Positions 36,009 to 43,547 of a stretch of DNA of 61,378 nucleotides are shown one piece after another. The DNA is from Acidobacteriota bacterium (GTDB taxonomy: Bacteria > Acidobacteriota > Terriglobia > Bryobacterales > Bryobacteraceae): NCBI GenBank assembly GCA_018268715.1, contig JAFDVZ010000001.1, positions 122,714-184,091 of the forward strand, read 5' to 3'. Positions within the stretch are counted from its first letter, which is position 1. Every line of letters begins with the position of its first letter. The notes beneath the pieces were generated by a model. The model worked only from the letters and a program-made list of their open reading frames with translations. It was not told the origin of the DNA and did not search any database. The position numbers were made by a program, and so were the translations under genes.

Positions 36009-37783
36009 CTATGCCGCTGCCGAATCTGCTCGACTGGGTGCGACGTTATGGAGACCGCGCCCAACGCCTGTTCGCCGATCGCTCGACGCTCGCCGGATCG
36101 CCGCAACCCCGCCTTCGCGATGTGGTCGAACGGCTCGAACGGCTGAACAGCTCCACCGAACAGGACTTCCTTGCGATCGGAGAGAAGCTCGCCGCGCTCG
36201 ACTCCGCCGCCCGCCTGATGACCGGCGAGATCGAGGCCCTTACCGGCTTCATGTCCGGCGGAAGGGCGGGTCAAATCGGGGCCACCTTCGAGACCATCCT
36301 TGACCGCGCCCGCCAGTTGGAATCCGATATCGAACGCGGCCGCGGCGCCCTGGTGAACGTGCAGACCTGCGGCGACTCCATCCATCGCACCCTCTCCAGG
36401 CTGCGCGAGCTGCTGTCGGAAGTCGCCGCCGTGGGCGCCCTCACCCGCATCGAATCGGCCCGTCTCGGCGGGGCCTCCGGCTTTGAAAGCGTTGCCGACG
36501 AAGTAAAGACGCTCATCGACAACATCCGCCAGCGGGTCGCCTCCATCCTCTCGGCCTCCGCCAAGGTCGGCGTGGACATCCGCGCCGCGCTCGACCGCAT
36601 GACGCAGGTCCAGCAGCGCCAGCTCTCTGACCTGCCCGCCCTCGCCCGCGGCGTCATGACCAGCCTCCGGTCGTTCGAGGAGCGGCGCAACAGAGCCTTT
36701 CAAGCCTCCGGACAGATGTCCATCCGCTCGCGCGCCGCCTCGGAAGCCACCTCCGACGTGGTCTCCCTCATCCAGTTCCACGACATCACCCGCCAGCAGG
36801 TCGAGCACGTCATCGAAGCCTTGAATGAGGCCGGCGCCGCCGCGTCCGGATCCGTCTTCGCCATCCAGGCCGCCCAACTCCGCAACGCCGACCAGCAGTT
36901 CCAATCCTCGGTCTCCGACATCGGAGAGAAGCTCGGCGCGATCGAGGCCATTCTCGACGAGATGGTATCCACAGCCAAGGGGCTATTCTCCGGCGCCGGG
37001 CAGGACGAGGACGGCTTCTTTCTCGAGATGGAGCGCTCGCTGACCCTCATCCTCGAGCGCCTGGGCGGTTGCGCCGAGGGAGAAACCGCTCGCCTGGAGG
37101 TTGTCCGCACCCTGGAGGGAACGGTGGGCGGCATCCGGCAGGCGGTCGCCCGCATCGACGAAGTCGGGCTCCAGATGCAGCGGATGGCGTTGAACACCGC
37201 CATTCGAGCCACCCACATCGGCGCCGCGGCCGACCCGCTGGGCGTGCTGGCCGACGGAATCCGCCGTCTGGCGGCCGAATGCGGCTCGATGGTGGACCAT
37301 GTCGGCCGTGATCTGGGCCGCATGGAAGCCGCCCTCGAAGCGGCTCGCGCCAACGTGTCCGGGGACCAGGTCCATGGATTCGCGGAAGCCGACGTGCGCC
37401 AGGCCATCGAAGACGTTCATTCGGAAAGCGAAAGCGCGCTCTGCCGGACCAAACAGGTGGAACTGGTGGGCGCGCGCATGTGCGAGGAGATCCGCTGCCT
37501 GCGCGGCGGCCTTTCGGTGGGACGCGCCTTCCGCGAAACGACGTCGGAGTGCGTCCTCCAGTTGGACGCCGCCGCCCGGGCTCTCGGCGAAACCGGCCGC
37601 CGCGACGCGGAATCGCTCGACCGCGCCGCCAGCCGCTACACCATGCGAGCGGAGCGGGAGGTTCACGGCGCGTTGGCCGGCGCGTCCCCCGCGTCCCCGT
37701 TCGGAAACCCAGCCCGGGCCCCCGATCCCGCCCCTCCCCCCGGCGGCGAGGACCAATTCGGCGACAATGTGGAGCTGTTTTGA
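36005..37783 (+). CDS. Soluble degenerate receptor-like chemosensory protein with NVELF tail
   Basis: A 592-residue cytoplasmic, helical protein without membrane segments. Two stretches resemble the receptor hairpin tip but are degenerate: [20 protein letters not shown] then [13 protein letters not shown] (about 145-175), and [20 protein letters not shown] then [16 protein letters not shown] (about 391-425). Around residue 255 lies [20 protein letters not shown], a helix typical of chemotaxis helper proteins. It ends in GDNVELF, reminiscent of the xWxxF tail peptide that tethers CheR/CheB, with Val for Trp. The start overlaps the cheB stop. It may be a scaffold or an adaptor that replaces the missing CheR docking. 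Not a known named gene. Confidence 0.7.
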   Translation: MTMPLPNLLDWVRRYGDRAQRLFADRSTLAGSPQPRLRDVVERLERLNSSTEQDFLAIGEKLAALDSAARLMTGEIEALTGFMSGGRAGQIGATFETILDRARQLESDIERGRGALVNVQTCGDSIHRTLSRLRELLSEVAAVGALTRIESARLGGASGFESVADEVKTLIDNIRQRVASILSASAKVGVDIRAALDRMTQVQQRQLSDLPALARGVMTSLRSFEERRNRAFQASGQMSIRSRAASEATSDVVSLIQFHDITRQQVEHVIEALNEAGAAASGSVFAIQAAQLRNADQQFQSSVSDIGEKLGAIEAILDEMVSTAKGLFSGAGQDEDGFFLEMERSLTLILERLGGCAEGETARLEVVRTLEGTVGGIRQAVARIDEVGLQMQRMALNTAIRATHIGAAADPLGVLADGIRRLAAECGSMVDHVGRDLGRMEAALEAARANVSGDQVHGFAEADVRQAIEDVHSESESALCRTKQVELVGARMCEEIRCLRGGLSVGRAFRETTSECVLQLDAAARALGETGRRDAESLDRAASRYTMRAEREVHGALAGASPASPFGNPARAPDPAPPPGGEDQFGDNVELF

Positions 37784-37784
37784 A

Positions 37785-38090
37785 ATGACCATGACGCTAA
37801 CCTGCGAGGAGTCCGAAGGGCGCCGCCGCGTCTGTCTGGCCGGCGAATCGGCGTTTGAAACCGCGGGCGAGCTGCGCGCCATCCTGCTCGACTCCCTGCA
37901 TTCGGAAACCCCCTCGGCCGTGGACTTCGCCGCCGCCGCCGAACTCGATCTCGGCCTGGTCCAGGTGGTGCTTTCCGCCCGCCGGACGTTTGCCGCCCGC
38001 GGCGTCCAATTCACGGTGTTGGATTCCCCGGGCGGTCCATGGGAACGCTGGCTGGCTGCGGTCGGCATCGGAGGCGATAGCGATGAGTAA
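37785..38090 (+). CDS. STAS-domain protein of the chemosensory operon
   Basis: A 101-residue single-domain protein with the STAS pattern: RVCLAGESAFETAGELRAIL, then SAVDFAAAAELDLGLVQVVL and ARRTFAARGVQFTVLDSPGG. The position that is a phosphorylated Ser in anti-anti-sigma factors (DSSGL) reads LDLGLVQ, so phosphorylation control of the usual kind is unlikely. Such STAS proteins occur in chemosensory operons of several phyla. The ATG at 37785 follows the previous stop by one base (a second ATG at 37791 is possible), and the 3' end overlaps cheY by 8 bases. Confidence 0.78.
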   Translation: MTMTLTCEESEGRRRVCLAGESAFETAGELRAILLDSLHSETPSAVDFAAAAELDLGLVQVVLSARRTFAARGVQFTVLDSPGGPWERWLAAVGIGGDSDE

Positions 38091-38445
38091 GATCGTTCTG
38101 ACGGTGGATGATTCCGCCAGCGTGCGCCAGATGGTCGGCTACACGCTTCGAAACGCCGGTTACGAGGTCCGCGAGGCCTGCGACGGCCGCGACGCCCTCT
38201 CCAAGTTCGACGCCTCGGTCCGCCTCGTCATCACCGACCTCAACATGCCGAATATGGACGGGCTTGCGCTCGTGAAGTCCATCCGCGCCGGCTCGTCCAA
38301 CAAGGCGGTCCCCATCGTCGTCCTCACCACCGAATCCCACGAAGGCAAGAAGCAGGAAGGGCGCTCCGCCGGCGCCACCGGTTGGATCATCAAGCCGTTC
38401 CGCCCCGAACAACTGCTCGCCGTCGTCAAGAAGGTGCTCGGATGA
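38083..38445 (+). CDS. cheY: CheY-like single-domain response regulator
   Basis: A 120-residue receiver with acidic pair Asp9/Asp10, acceptor Asp52 in VITDLNMPNMDGLAL, switch Thr in VVLTTESHEGKK and the conserved Lys in WIIKPFRPEQL. It receives phosphate from CheA and would act on a motor or another output. The sequence SHEGKKQEGRSAGATGW is typical of CheY proteins encoded beside STAS and CheA. It overlaps the STAS gene by 8 bases and cheA by 4, so expression is stoichiometrically coupled. Confidence 0.94.
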   Translation: MSKIVLTVDDSASVRQMVGYTLRNAGYEVREACDGRDALSKFDASVRLVITDLNMPNMDGLALVKSIRAGSSNKAVPIVVLTTESHEGKKQEGRSAGATGWIIKPFRPEQLLAVVKKVLG

Positions 38446-40427
38446 GCGAGAACCCCCGGAACACCTACCGCGAGGAGGCCAGTGAACTGCTCTCGAACCT
38501 GGAGGAATCCCTCCTCGAGCTCGAGGCCGCTCCCGGCGATCCGGAAATCGTGGGCAGCGTGTTCCGATGCATGCACACCATCAAGGGCTCGGGCGCCATG
38601 TTCGGTTTCGACCGCATCGCCTCGTTCACCCACGATGTGGAAACCGTCTTTGACCGCGTCCGCTCGGGGACGCTTCCGGTCACCCGGGACCTCATCACCC
38701 TCACCCTCGAGGCGCGCGACCACATTCGTAACCTGCTCGACGCCGAGTTCGGCGGCCCCCCCGTCGACGGCGCGCGCGGCGAATCCCTGCTGTTCCGTTA
38801 CCGCGCCCTTTCCGCCTCCGCCGCTACCCCCGGCGCCCAGCCATCCGAAGCCCCCTCCGAACCCGCCGCCTCCGTTGGGCCCCGCCGCTGGCGCATCGTC
38901 TTCCGCCCGGACGCCCAGGCGTTTCTCAACGGCGCCCGACCCACCCTGCTGCTCGACGAATTGCGCGCCCTGGGCGCCTGCGGCGTCACCGCCCATCTCG
39001 ACGCCCTGCCCAATTTGGAGGAGCTCGATCCCGAACTCTCCTACCTCGGCTGGACCATCCTGCTCGATGCCGACTGCGGCCGGGACGCCATCCACGACGT
39101 GTTCATCTTTGTCGAAGGCGCCTGCCAGTTGTCCATCGAACCGGAGGAGGTGGACCCTCCCGCCGAAGCTCCCCCGTCCCGCCGGCAGCCCGCGCCCGCC
39201 GCTGAAACCCTGCCCGACTCCCCCGTCGCGGCCAACCTCGAAGCCCCCGACAACCGCCCTCGCGCTGAATCGGCTGTCGCCAGCATCCGCGTCGGCGCCG
39301 ACAAGCTCGACAGCCTCGTCAACGGCGTCGGAGAACTGGTCACCGCCCAAGCCCGCCTCACCCGTATCGCCAACGCTTCCGGGGACCCCGAACTCGAGTT
39401 CGTCGCGGAGGAAATGGAACGCCTCATCGACCGCCTTCGCGCCGACGCCATGGGGCTCCGCATGCTCCCCATCGGCGCCACCTTCTCCCGCTTCCGCCGC
39501 CTGGTGCGCGACCTGTCCCGCGAACTCGGCAAGGAAGTCGATCTGGCCACCGACGGCGAGGAGACCGAGCTCGACAAAAACGTCATCGAGCAGTTGAACG
39601 ACCCGCTCGTGCACATCATCCGCAACTCCGTCGATCACGGCATCGAGCGCCCCGCCGCGCGCCTTGAAAACGGTAAATCCTCCCGCGGCGTCATTCGCCT
39701 GTCGGCCATGCACTCGGGCGCGCACGTGCTCATCCGCATTGCCGACGACGGCGCTGGGCTCGACCGCGACGCCATCCTCCGCAAGGCCGTCGAGCGGAGC
39801 CTGGTCGCGCCCGACGTCGAAATGCCCGACGCCGAGGTCTACAAGCTGATCTTCCGCCCCGGCTTCTCCACCGCTCCCGCCGTCACCGAGGTCTCGGGCC
39901 GGGGCGTCGGCCTCGATGTCGTCGCCCGCGGCGTCGCCTCCCTGCGCGGCTCGGTCGACGTCCGCAGCCGCCGGGGCGAAGGCACGGTATTCACGCTCAA
40001 GCTGCCGCTCACCCTGGCTATCATCGATGGATTGCTGGTCTGCGTCGGCCAGCAGTATTTCGTAATTCCGGTCGCCGACGTGCTCGAGTGCGTCGAACTG
40101 ACGCAGAACGACATCCGCGCCATGCACGGCCGCAACGCGGTGGTGGTTCGCGGAGAGATGGTGTCCTATGTCCCGCTCAGGACCCTGTTCGGCATCGGCG
40201 GCGCCCCGCCGCCCATCTCCCAGGTGATCCTCGCCGAAACCGATCGCGGCAAGTTCGGCTTCCTGGTGGACCGCGTCATCGGAGACCACCAGACCGTCAT
40301 CAAGAGCCTGGGCCCCGTCTACCGTGGCGTTGAATCCGTGTCCGGCGCCACCATCCTCGGCGACGGCTCGGTGGCCCTCATCCTCGATCCCGGTAAAGTC
40401 GTCCAGGAGGCGTTGCTCTGTGCCTGA
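38442..40427 (+). CDS. cheA: CheA histidine kinase
   Basis: Central chemosensory kinase, 661 residues. P1: phosphorylated His45 in CMHTIKGSGAMFGF. Residues about 150-235 form a P2-like domain after a Pro/Ala linker. P3 dimerisation helices begin near VGADKLDSLVNGVGELVTAQ. P4 kinase motifs: N box LVHIIRNSVDHGIE, G1 IADDGAGLD, F region FRPGFSTAPAVTEVS, G2 GRGVGLDVV. P5 CheW-like domain covers the last 130 residues. All catalytic residues are present. The start MSENPRNTYRE overlaps the cheY stop by ATGA. The following gene starts inside its last codons. Confidence 0.96.
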   Translation: MSENPRNTYREEASELLSNLEESLLELEAAPGDPEIVGSVFRCMHTIKGSGAMFGFDRIASFTHDVETVFDRVRSGTLPVTRDLITLTLEARDHIRNLLDAEFGGPPVDGARGESLLFRYRALSASAATPGAQPSEAPSEPAASVGPRRWRIVFRPDAQAFLNGARPTLLLDELRALGACGVTAHLDALPNLEELDPELSYLGWTILLDADCGRDAIHDVFIFVEGACQLSIEPEEVDPPAEAPPSRRQPAPAAETLPDSPVAANLEAPDNRPRAESAVASIRVGADKLDSLVNGVGELVTAQARLTRIANASGDPELEFVAEEMERLIDRLRADAMGLRMLPIGATFSRFRRLVRDLSRELGKEVDLATDGEETELDKNVIEQLNDPLVHIIRNSVDHGIERPAARLENGKSSRGVIRLSAMHSGAHVLIRIADDGAGLDRDAILRKAVERSLVAPDVEMPDAEVYKLIFRPGFSTAPAVTEVSGRGVGLDVVARGVASLRGSVDVRSRRGEGTVFTLKLPLTLAIIDGLLVCVGQQYFVIPVADVLECVELTQNDIRAMHGRNAVVVRGEMVSYVPLRTLFGIGGAPPPISQVILAETDRGKFGFLVDRVIGDHQTVIKSLGPVYRGVESVSGATILGDGSVALILDPGKVVQEALLCA

Positions 40428-40839
40428 AATCATCGCCAGGAAGTTTGAATGGCAGCCCGACTACGCGGTCGGAATCGAGCGGATCGATCAAGACCACCGC
40501 TGGTTGTTCTCGGCGGTCGACCGTCTCTACCAGGCGATGCTCGCCGGCCAGGGCAAAAAGCAACTGGAGTGGCTGTTGTCCGGCTTGATCGAGTACAGCC
40601 AGCGCCATTTCTCGTTTGAGGAACAGCTCATGCGGCAGACCACCTATCCCGGCTCTGCCGCACACGTGCGCCAACACGAGGAGTTCCGGCGCCACATCGG
40701 CGACCTGTACGCGAACTTCCAGCGGGGCAACGCCACTATCACCATCGAGGCGCTCCAGTTCCTCACCGGGTGGTTGGCTCGCCACACCTGCGACTGCGAT
40801 CGGGCGATGGCGGAGCACCTGAAAACAAGCTCCCGCTGA
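40420..40839 (+). CDS. Bacteriohemerythrin at the end of the chemosensory operon
   Basis: A four-helix diiron protein of 139 residues that reversibly binds O2. All seven iron ligands are visible: His26 (DQDHRWLF), His63 and Glu67 (RHFSFEEQLM), His82 and His86 (HVRQHEEF), His122 and Asp127 (RHTCDCD). Start is a GTG at 40420 overlapping the last 8 bases of cheA, which fixes it as part of the operon. Hemerythrin domains are known as O2-sensing parts of receptors; here it is a separate protein, so it may sense, store or remove O2 near the array. Two extra cysteines (Cys124, Cys126) flank the last ligand pair and may add redox sensitivity. Confidence 0.93.
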   Translation: MPEIIARKFEWQPDYAVGIERIDQDHRWLFSAVDRLYQAMLAGQGKKQLEWLLSGLIEYSQRHFSFEEQLMRQTTYPGSAAHVRQHEEFRRHIGDLYANFQRGNATITIEALQFLTGWLARHTCDCDRAMAEHLKTSSR

Positions 40840-40973
40840 ACGGGGCGTTCACAGCCATTTTTCCACAACCCGTAAATCCGGCTATCTATATGTAAATGGA
40901 TTAGATGTAGTAGATATTCACAGATAATCAACAGGCCGGATCTGGACACCGGGCTGCTAAGGTGAAGGTGGAT

Positions 40974-41600
40974 ATGAGCTCCGCCGCACAGATCGCCGCG
41001 AACCGGCTGAACGCCGCCCGCTCCACCGGCCCGACCTCGCCGGAAGGTAAAGCCGCATCTTCCCGCAACGCCGCCCGTCACGGTCTCGCCGGACGCTTCG
41101 CCGTCCTGCCGCACGAGTCCACTGAAGACTACGAAGCCCTCGCCGCCGCTCTCGCCGCGGAGCACCAACCGGAAGGCGACTCGGAGACGTTCCTGGTCGA
41201 GCGTATGATCCAGGCCCGCTGGAAGCTCCAGCGCATCGAGCGTCTGGAAGCCCAGGCCATCGAGCAGGCCCTCACCGACCCCGCCGCTCCGGCCGATCCC
41301 GACGCCGCCCTGCTTGAAGCCATGGTGAAGCCCGGCGGACCGCTGTCCAAACTCGCCCGCTACGCCGCCGAGGCCGAGCGCGCCTACACCCGCGCCCTGC
41401 GTGAGCTCCGCGCCGCTCGCGCCCATAACGGCCGGGCCGAATCGAAAGCCATGGCGGCGGCCCTCAAGGCGCTCGTCTACGCCCCGCCCCCGGGTCCCGA
41501 CCTCCGGTCGCAACCCGCGCGACGAAACGAACCCAATTGGGCCTCACAGCGTCCGAATCTGACCCCGGAGGAACTGGCCCACCCCGCCCTCCGTCTCTGA
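40974..41600 (+). CDS. Conserved protein of the STGP-x-x-PEGK family, unknown function
   Basis: A 208-residue soluble, Ala/Arg/Glu-rich protein. The opening ANRLNAARSTGPTSPEGKAA followed by SSRNAARHGLAGRF is the signature of a family abundant in Acidobacteriota and Planctomycetota, with many copies per genome and no known role; the basic N-terminus resembles small DNA-associated proteins. The middle (about 75-160) is helical and probably coiled coil. ATG 40974 with AAGGTGG upstream is preferred to GTG 40962. The 122-base region before it is AT-rich and likely carries its promoter, separating it from the chemosensory operon. Confidence 0.75.
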   Translation: MSSAAQIAANRLNAARSTGPTSPEGKAASSRNAARHGLAGRFAVLPHESTEDYEALAAALAAEHQPEGDSETFLVERMIQARWKLQRIERLEAQAIEQALTDPAAPADPDAALLEAMVKPGGPLSKLARYAAEAERAYTRALRELRAARAHNGRAESKAMAAALKALVYAPPPGPDLRSQPARRNEPNWASQRPNLTPEELAHPALRL

Positions 41601-41607
41601 CGGGCGC

Positions 41608-42225
41608 TCAGCCGGCCGACCGCATCGCCAACTCGATCAGCGCCGCGGTGGCCTCCGGGCGTCCATGCGGATCGATCATCAAATCATACAGATGCGGATC
41701 CATGCGGTCGCGTCCGTAGTAGCGTTGGACATAGTCGCGCCGCTGCCGGTCGGCCTTCAGGATGGCGTCTTCCACGTGCTCGCCCTCCGCCAGCCGCGCC
41801 CGCACCCGGTTCACGCGGTCTTTCCAACTGCCGTAAACGAACACGTGAAATACGCCCGGGGCCCCGTGCAGCACGCACTGTGCGCCGCGGCCGACGATCA
41901 CGCAATCGCCGGCGGCGTAGGCTTCCTCGATCAGTTGCTTGGAAATCGTCGCCACTCGCTCGGCGTCCAGCACGTCTACCGGCTCCACCAAGCTGACGCC
42001 GTCGCCGCCCGCGCCCCACAGCCGCCGGGTCATCCGGTGCAGCCACGGGTCCACCCGTTCGTCCAGCGCCACGGTGTGCCCCACCGGAACCTCGGCCATG
42101 GCGCTGATGCGCGCGATCAACTCGTTATCGACAAGCCGCCAGCCCAGGCGTTCGGCGGTCCGGCGCGCGATCTCCGCGCCGCCGCTGCCGTACTCCCTAG
42201 CTACGGTCAAAGTCTTGTAAATCAT
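41608..42225 (-). CDS. Cytidylate kinase-like family protein
   Basis: A 205-residue P-loop NTPase-like protein. The N-terminus TLTVAREYGSGGAEIARRTA replaces a classic Walker A (GxxGxGK) with REYGSGG, which is the form seen in the cytidylate kinase-like family (often beside cmk in name only). Later motifs DCVIVGRGAQCVLHGAPGVF and RDYVQRYYGRDRMDPHLYDL are also family features. Whether it phosphorylates a nucleotide is uncertain. It lies downstream of the TPR and STAS genes on the same strand with a 15-base gap, so it may belong to that transcript. It converges with the STGP-family gene. Confidence 0.82.
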   Translation of the reverse strand: MIYKTLTVAREYGSGGAEIARRTAERLGWRLVDNELIARISAMAEVPVGHTVALDERVDPWLHRMTRRLWGAGGDGVSLVEPVDVLDAERVATISKQLIEEAYAAGDCVIVGRGAQCVLHGAPGVFHVFVYGSWKDRVNRVRARLAEGEHVEDAILKADRQRRDYVQRYYGRDRMDPHLYDLMIDPHGRPEATAALIELAMRSAG

Positions 42226-42240
42226 GGATTTGAATGCCTC

Positions 42241-42783
42241 TTATCTCCGGCTGTGGCGGTCCGGGTCGAGCCATCGCAGCGCCGCGCTCCAGCCTCGCCG
42301 CAGGCGGGCGCCGGCCCCCGCATCGTCCCGCCGCGCCCGCTCCAGTTCGCTGAGCCGTTGCTCGGCGCCCAGGCGCGCTTCGGGAAGGTGGGCCAGTTCA
42401 GCCGCCCGGTCCAGCGCCCTCGGCCCCAACTGCTGCCGGAAATTCACGTACAGTTCGAACAACTCGCCGATATGCTCCTCGCCCGGCGCCATCGCCACGG
42501 CCCGCTCCAGGTTCTCCTGGGCCTTGCGGACATCCCGGCCGGCGGTGAGCGGCGAGGCCATCTCGGCCATGCGCGCGTAGGACTTGCCGAGCCAGAAATA
42601 CGCCTCGGGATCTTCGGGATTCTCCGCTGCCGCCCTCTCGAACGCCCGGCTGGCGGCCTTGTAATCGGTCGCCAGGAACGCGGCCTGTCCATTGGCCGAC
42701 CATTTCGCCGGCGCGGCGCCGCCGATCGCCGGAACCGCCCCCGCCGCCGCGGCCGCCAACATCAACACGGTCAGAAGTCGCAT
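42241..42783 (-). CDS. Secreted TPR-repeat protein
   Basis: About 180 residues with a signal peptide ([20 protein letters not shown]). Residues about 35-110 form at least two tetratricopeptide repeats: DYKAASRAFERAAAENPEDP then EAYFWLGKSYARMAEMASPL, followed by KAQENLERAVAMAPGEEHIG. It is likely a periplasmic protein-interaction scaffold. The chosen ATG at 42783 shares a base with the upstream STAS stop (TGATG), strong evidence of translational coupling; an in-frame ATG at 42804 would begin inside the STAS gene. The C-terminal 50 residues are Arg/Ala-rich and unmatched. Confidence 0.75.
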   Translation of the reverse strand: MRLLTVLMLAAAAAGAVPAIGGAAPAKWSANGQAAFLATDYKAASRAFERAAAENPEDPEAYFWLGKSYARMAEMASPLTAGRDVRKAQENLERAVAMAPGEEHIGELFELYVNFRQQLGPRALDRAAELAHLPEARLGAEQRLSELERARRDDAGAGARLRRGWSAALRWLDPDRHSRR

Positions 42784-43106
42784 CACCATAACCCGCTTCT
42801 CCATCCGGTCTTCGCTTTCGGTGCCGCGGAAACGCCCAGCTCACGGATGAGGCTGGGCGATTCCGGCGGACGCTCCGCCGTCAGGCGGGCCCCTGACTCG
42901 CGCATGCGAGACAACAGGTCGAAACCGGCGCTATCCAGGGCCGTCAGCCGGGAGACGTCCACCACCACCTCGCGCGTCCCGATGGTGGATCGCGCCGTCA
43001 CCCAGGCTTGTTCGAGTTCCTGGACGGACTTGCCGTCCAGCGGCCCCCGCAACACAAACCGGAACGCATTTCGTTGATCATGCTGGTAAAACTGGCCCGC
43101 GTTCAT
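42783..43106 (-). CDS. STAS-domain protein (anti-sigma factor antagonist-like)
   Basis: A 107-residue STAS domain: [20 protein letters not shown], then [20 protein letters not shown] and [19 protein letters not shown] retains the Ser found in phospho-regulated antagonists (DSSG), so control by a kinase is possible. It has a good GGGAG ribosome site, overlaps the upstream small gene by 4 bases and the downstream TPR gene by one base. It is divergent from the sigma-54 activator gene and is probably part of the same signalling unit. Confidence 0.8.
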   Translation of the reverse strand: MNAGQFYQHDQRNAFRFVLRGPLDGKSVQELEQAWVTARSTIGTREVVVDVSRLTALDSAGFDLLSRMRESGARLTAERPPESPSLIRELGVSAAPKAKTGWRSGLW

Positions 43107-43333
43107 GATGAGCTCCCATCCGCCGGGCCTTGCGGGCGGAGCTTGCTGACTAGATGCGACATATACAGGCCGAAGCCTTCCAGGCGGACGCCCCGTTCGG
43201 CCAGACGGGCCAGTAACTCCCGGCCTGCCGGATCGATCGCCGAAACGTCCCGGAGAACCAGGCATACGCCTCGTCCCTCCGCGAGCGCCGTGGTGCATAA
43301 CGCCTCAGTTATTTCGATGCATTCGGCGAGCAT
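43103..43333 (-). CDS. STAS-like small protein, possibly 5'-truncated
   Basis: A 76-residue [23 protein letters not shown], then [20 protein letters not shown] and [13 protein letters not shown]. It is a paralogue of the product at 45455-45868. Similarity to that protein continues upstream of the only available ATG, through INIDG and FTFRLSQT in the same open frame back to about 43400. No ATG, GTG or TTG exists in that extension; a Cys codon sits where the paralogue has Met. The gene may therefore have lost its start codon and now produce a shortened protein, or use an unusual start. Stop overlaps the next STAS gene (ATGA). Confidence 0.55.
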   Translation of the reverse strand: MLAECIEITEALCTTALAEGRGVCLVLRDVSAIDPAGRELLARLAERGVRLEGFGLYMSHLVSKLRPQGPADGSSS

Positions 43334-43492
43334 CTGGCCATCGATATTGATGACCGTTTTTGAACCGCATCGTGTTTGGCTGAGCCGGAACGTAAAACAA
43401 CCGCCTTTTCCCTATAGAGTCCGAGCACACGGGATTCCATGGATGTCGGGGATCGCGGATCAGGAGTTTCGGGCGGCGAGAGGCGCCGAAAT

Positions 43493-43525
43493 CGGCAATT
43501 GCCGTCGTCATTTGCCGATATCGGC
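43493..43525. promoter_or_regulatory. Paired 12-bp palindromes upstream of the sigma-54 activator gene
   Basis: CGGCAATTGCCG (43493-43504) and GCCGATATCGGC (43514-43525) are both perfect palindromes with centres 21 bp apart, that is two helical turns on the same face. They lie 23 bases upstream of the activator ATG in the 214-base divergent region. They could be operator or enhancer sites for the Fis-type HTH of the activator itself. I see no other element in 43334-43547. Confidence 0.5.
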
Positions 43526-43547
43526 GCCTGCCTGCTACCGTGGTCTC

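Noticed and set aside
38160-40433. 757-codon minus-strand ORF across cheA
   Set aside because: The plus-strand frame encodes all CheA domains; the antisense peptide is Gly/Ala/Asp-rich with no recognisable domain.
40974-41600. Phage terminase small subunit or prophage remnant
   Set aside because: The basic N-terminus is slightly similar in style, but there are no phage genes nearby and the family is spread through acidobacterial chromosomes.
41608-42225. Cytidylate kinase cmk
   Set aside because: The P-loop is REYGSGG and the sequence fits the cytidylate kinase-like family, not canonical Cmk, so no gene symbol is given.
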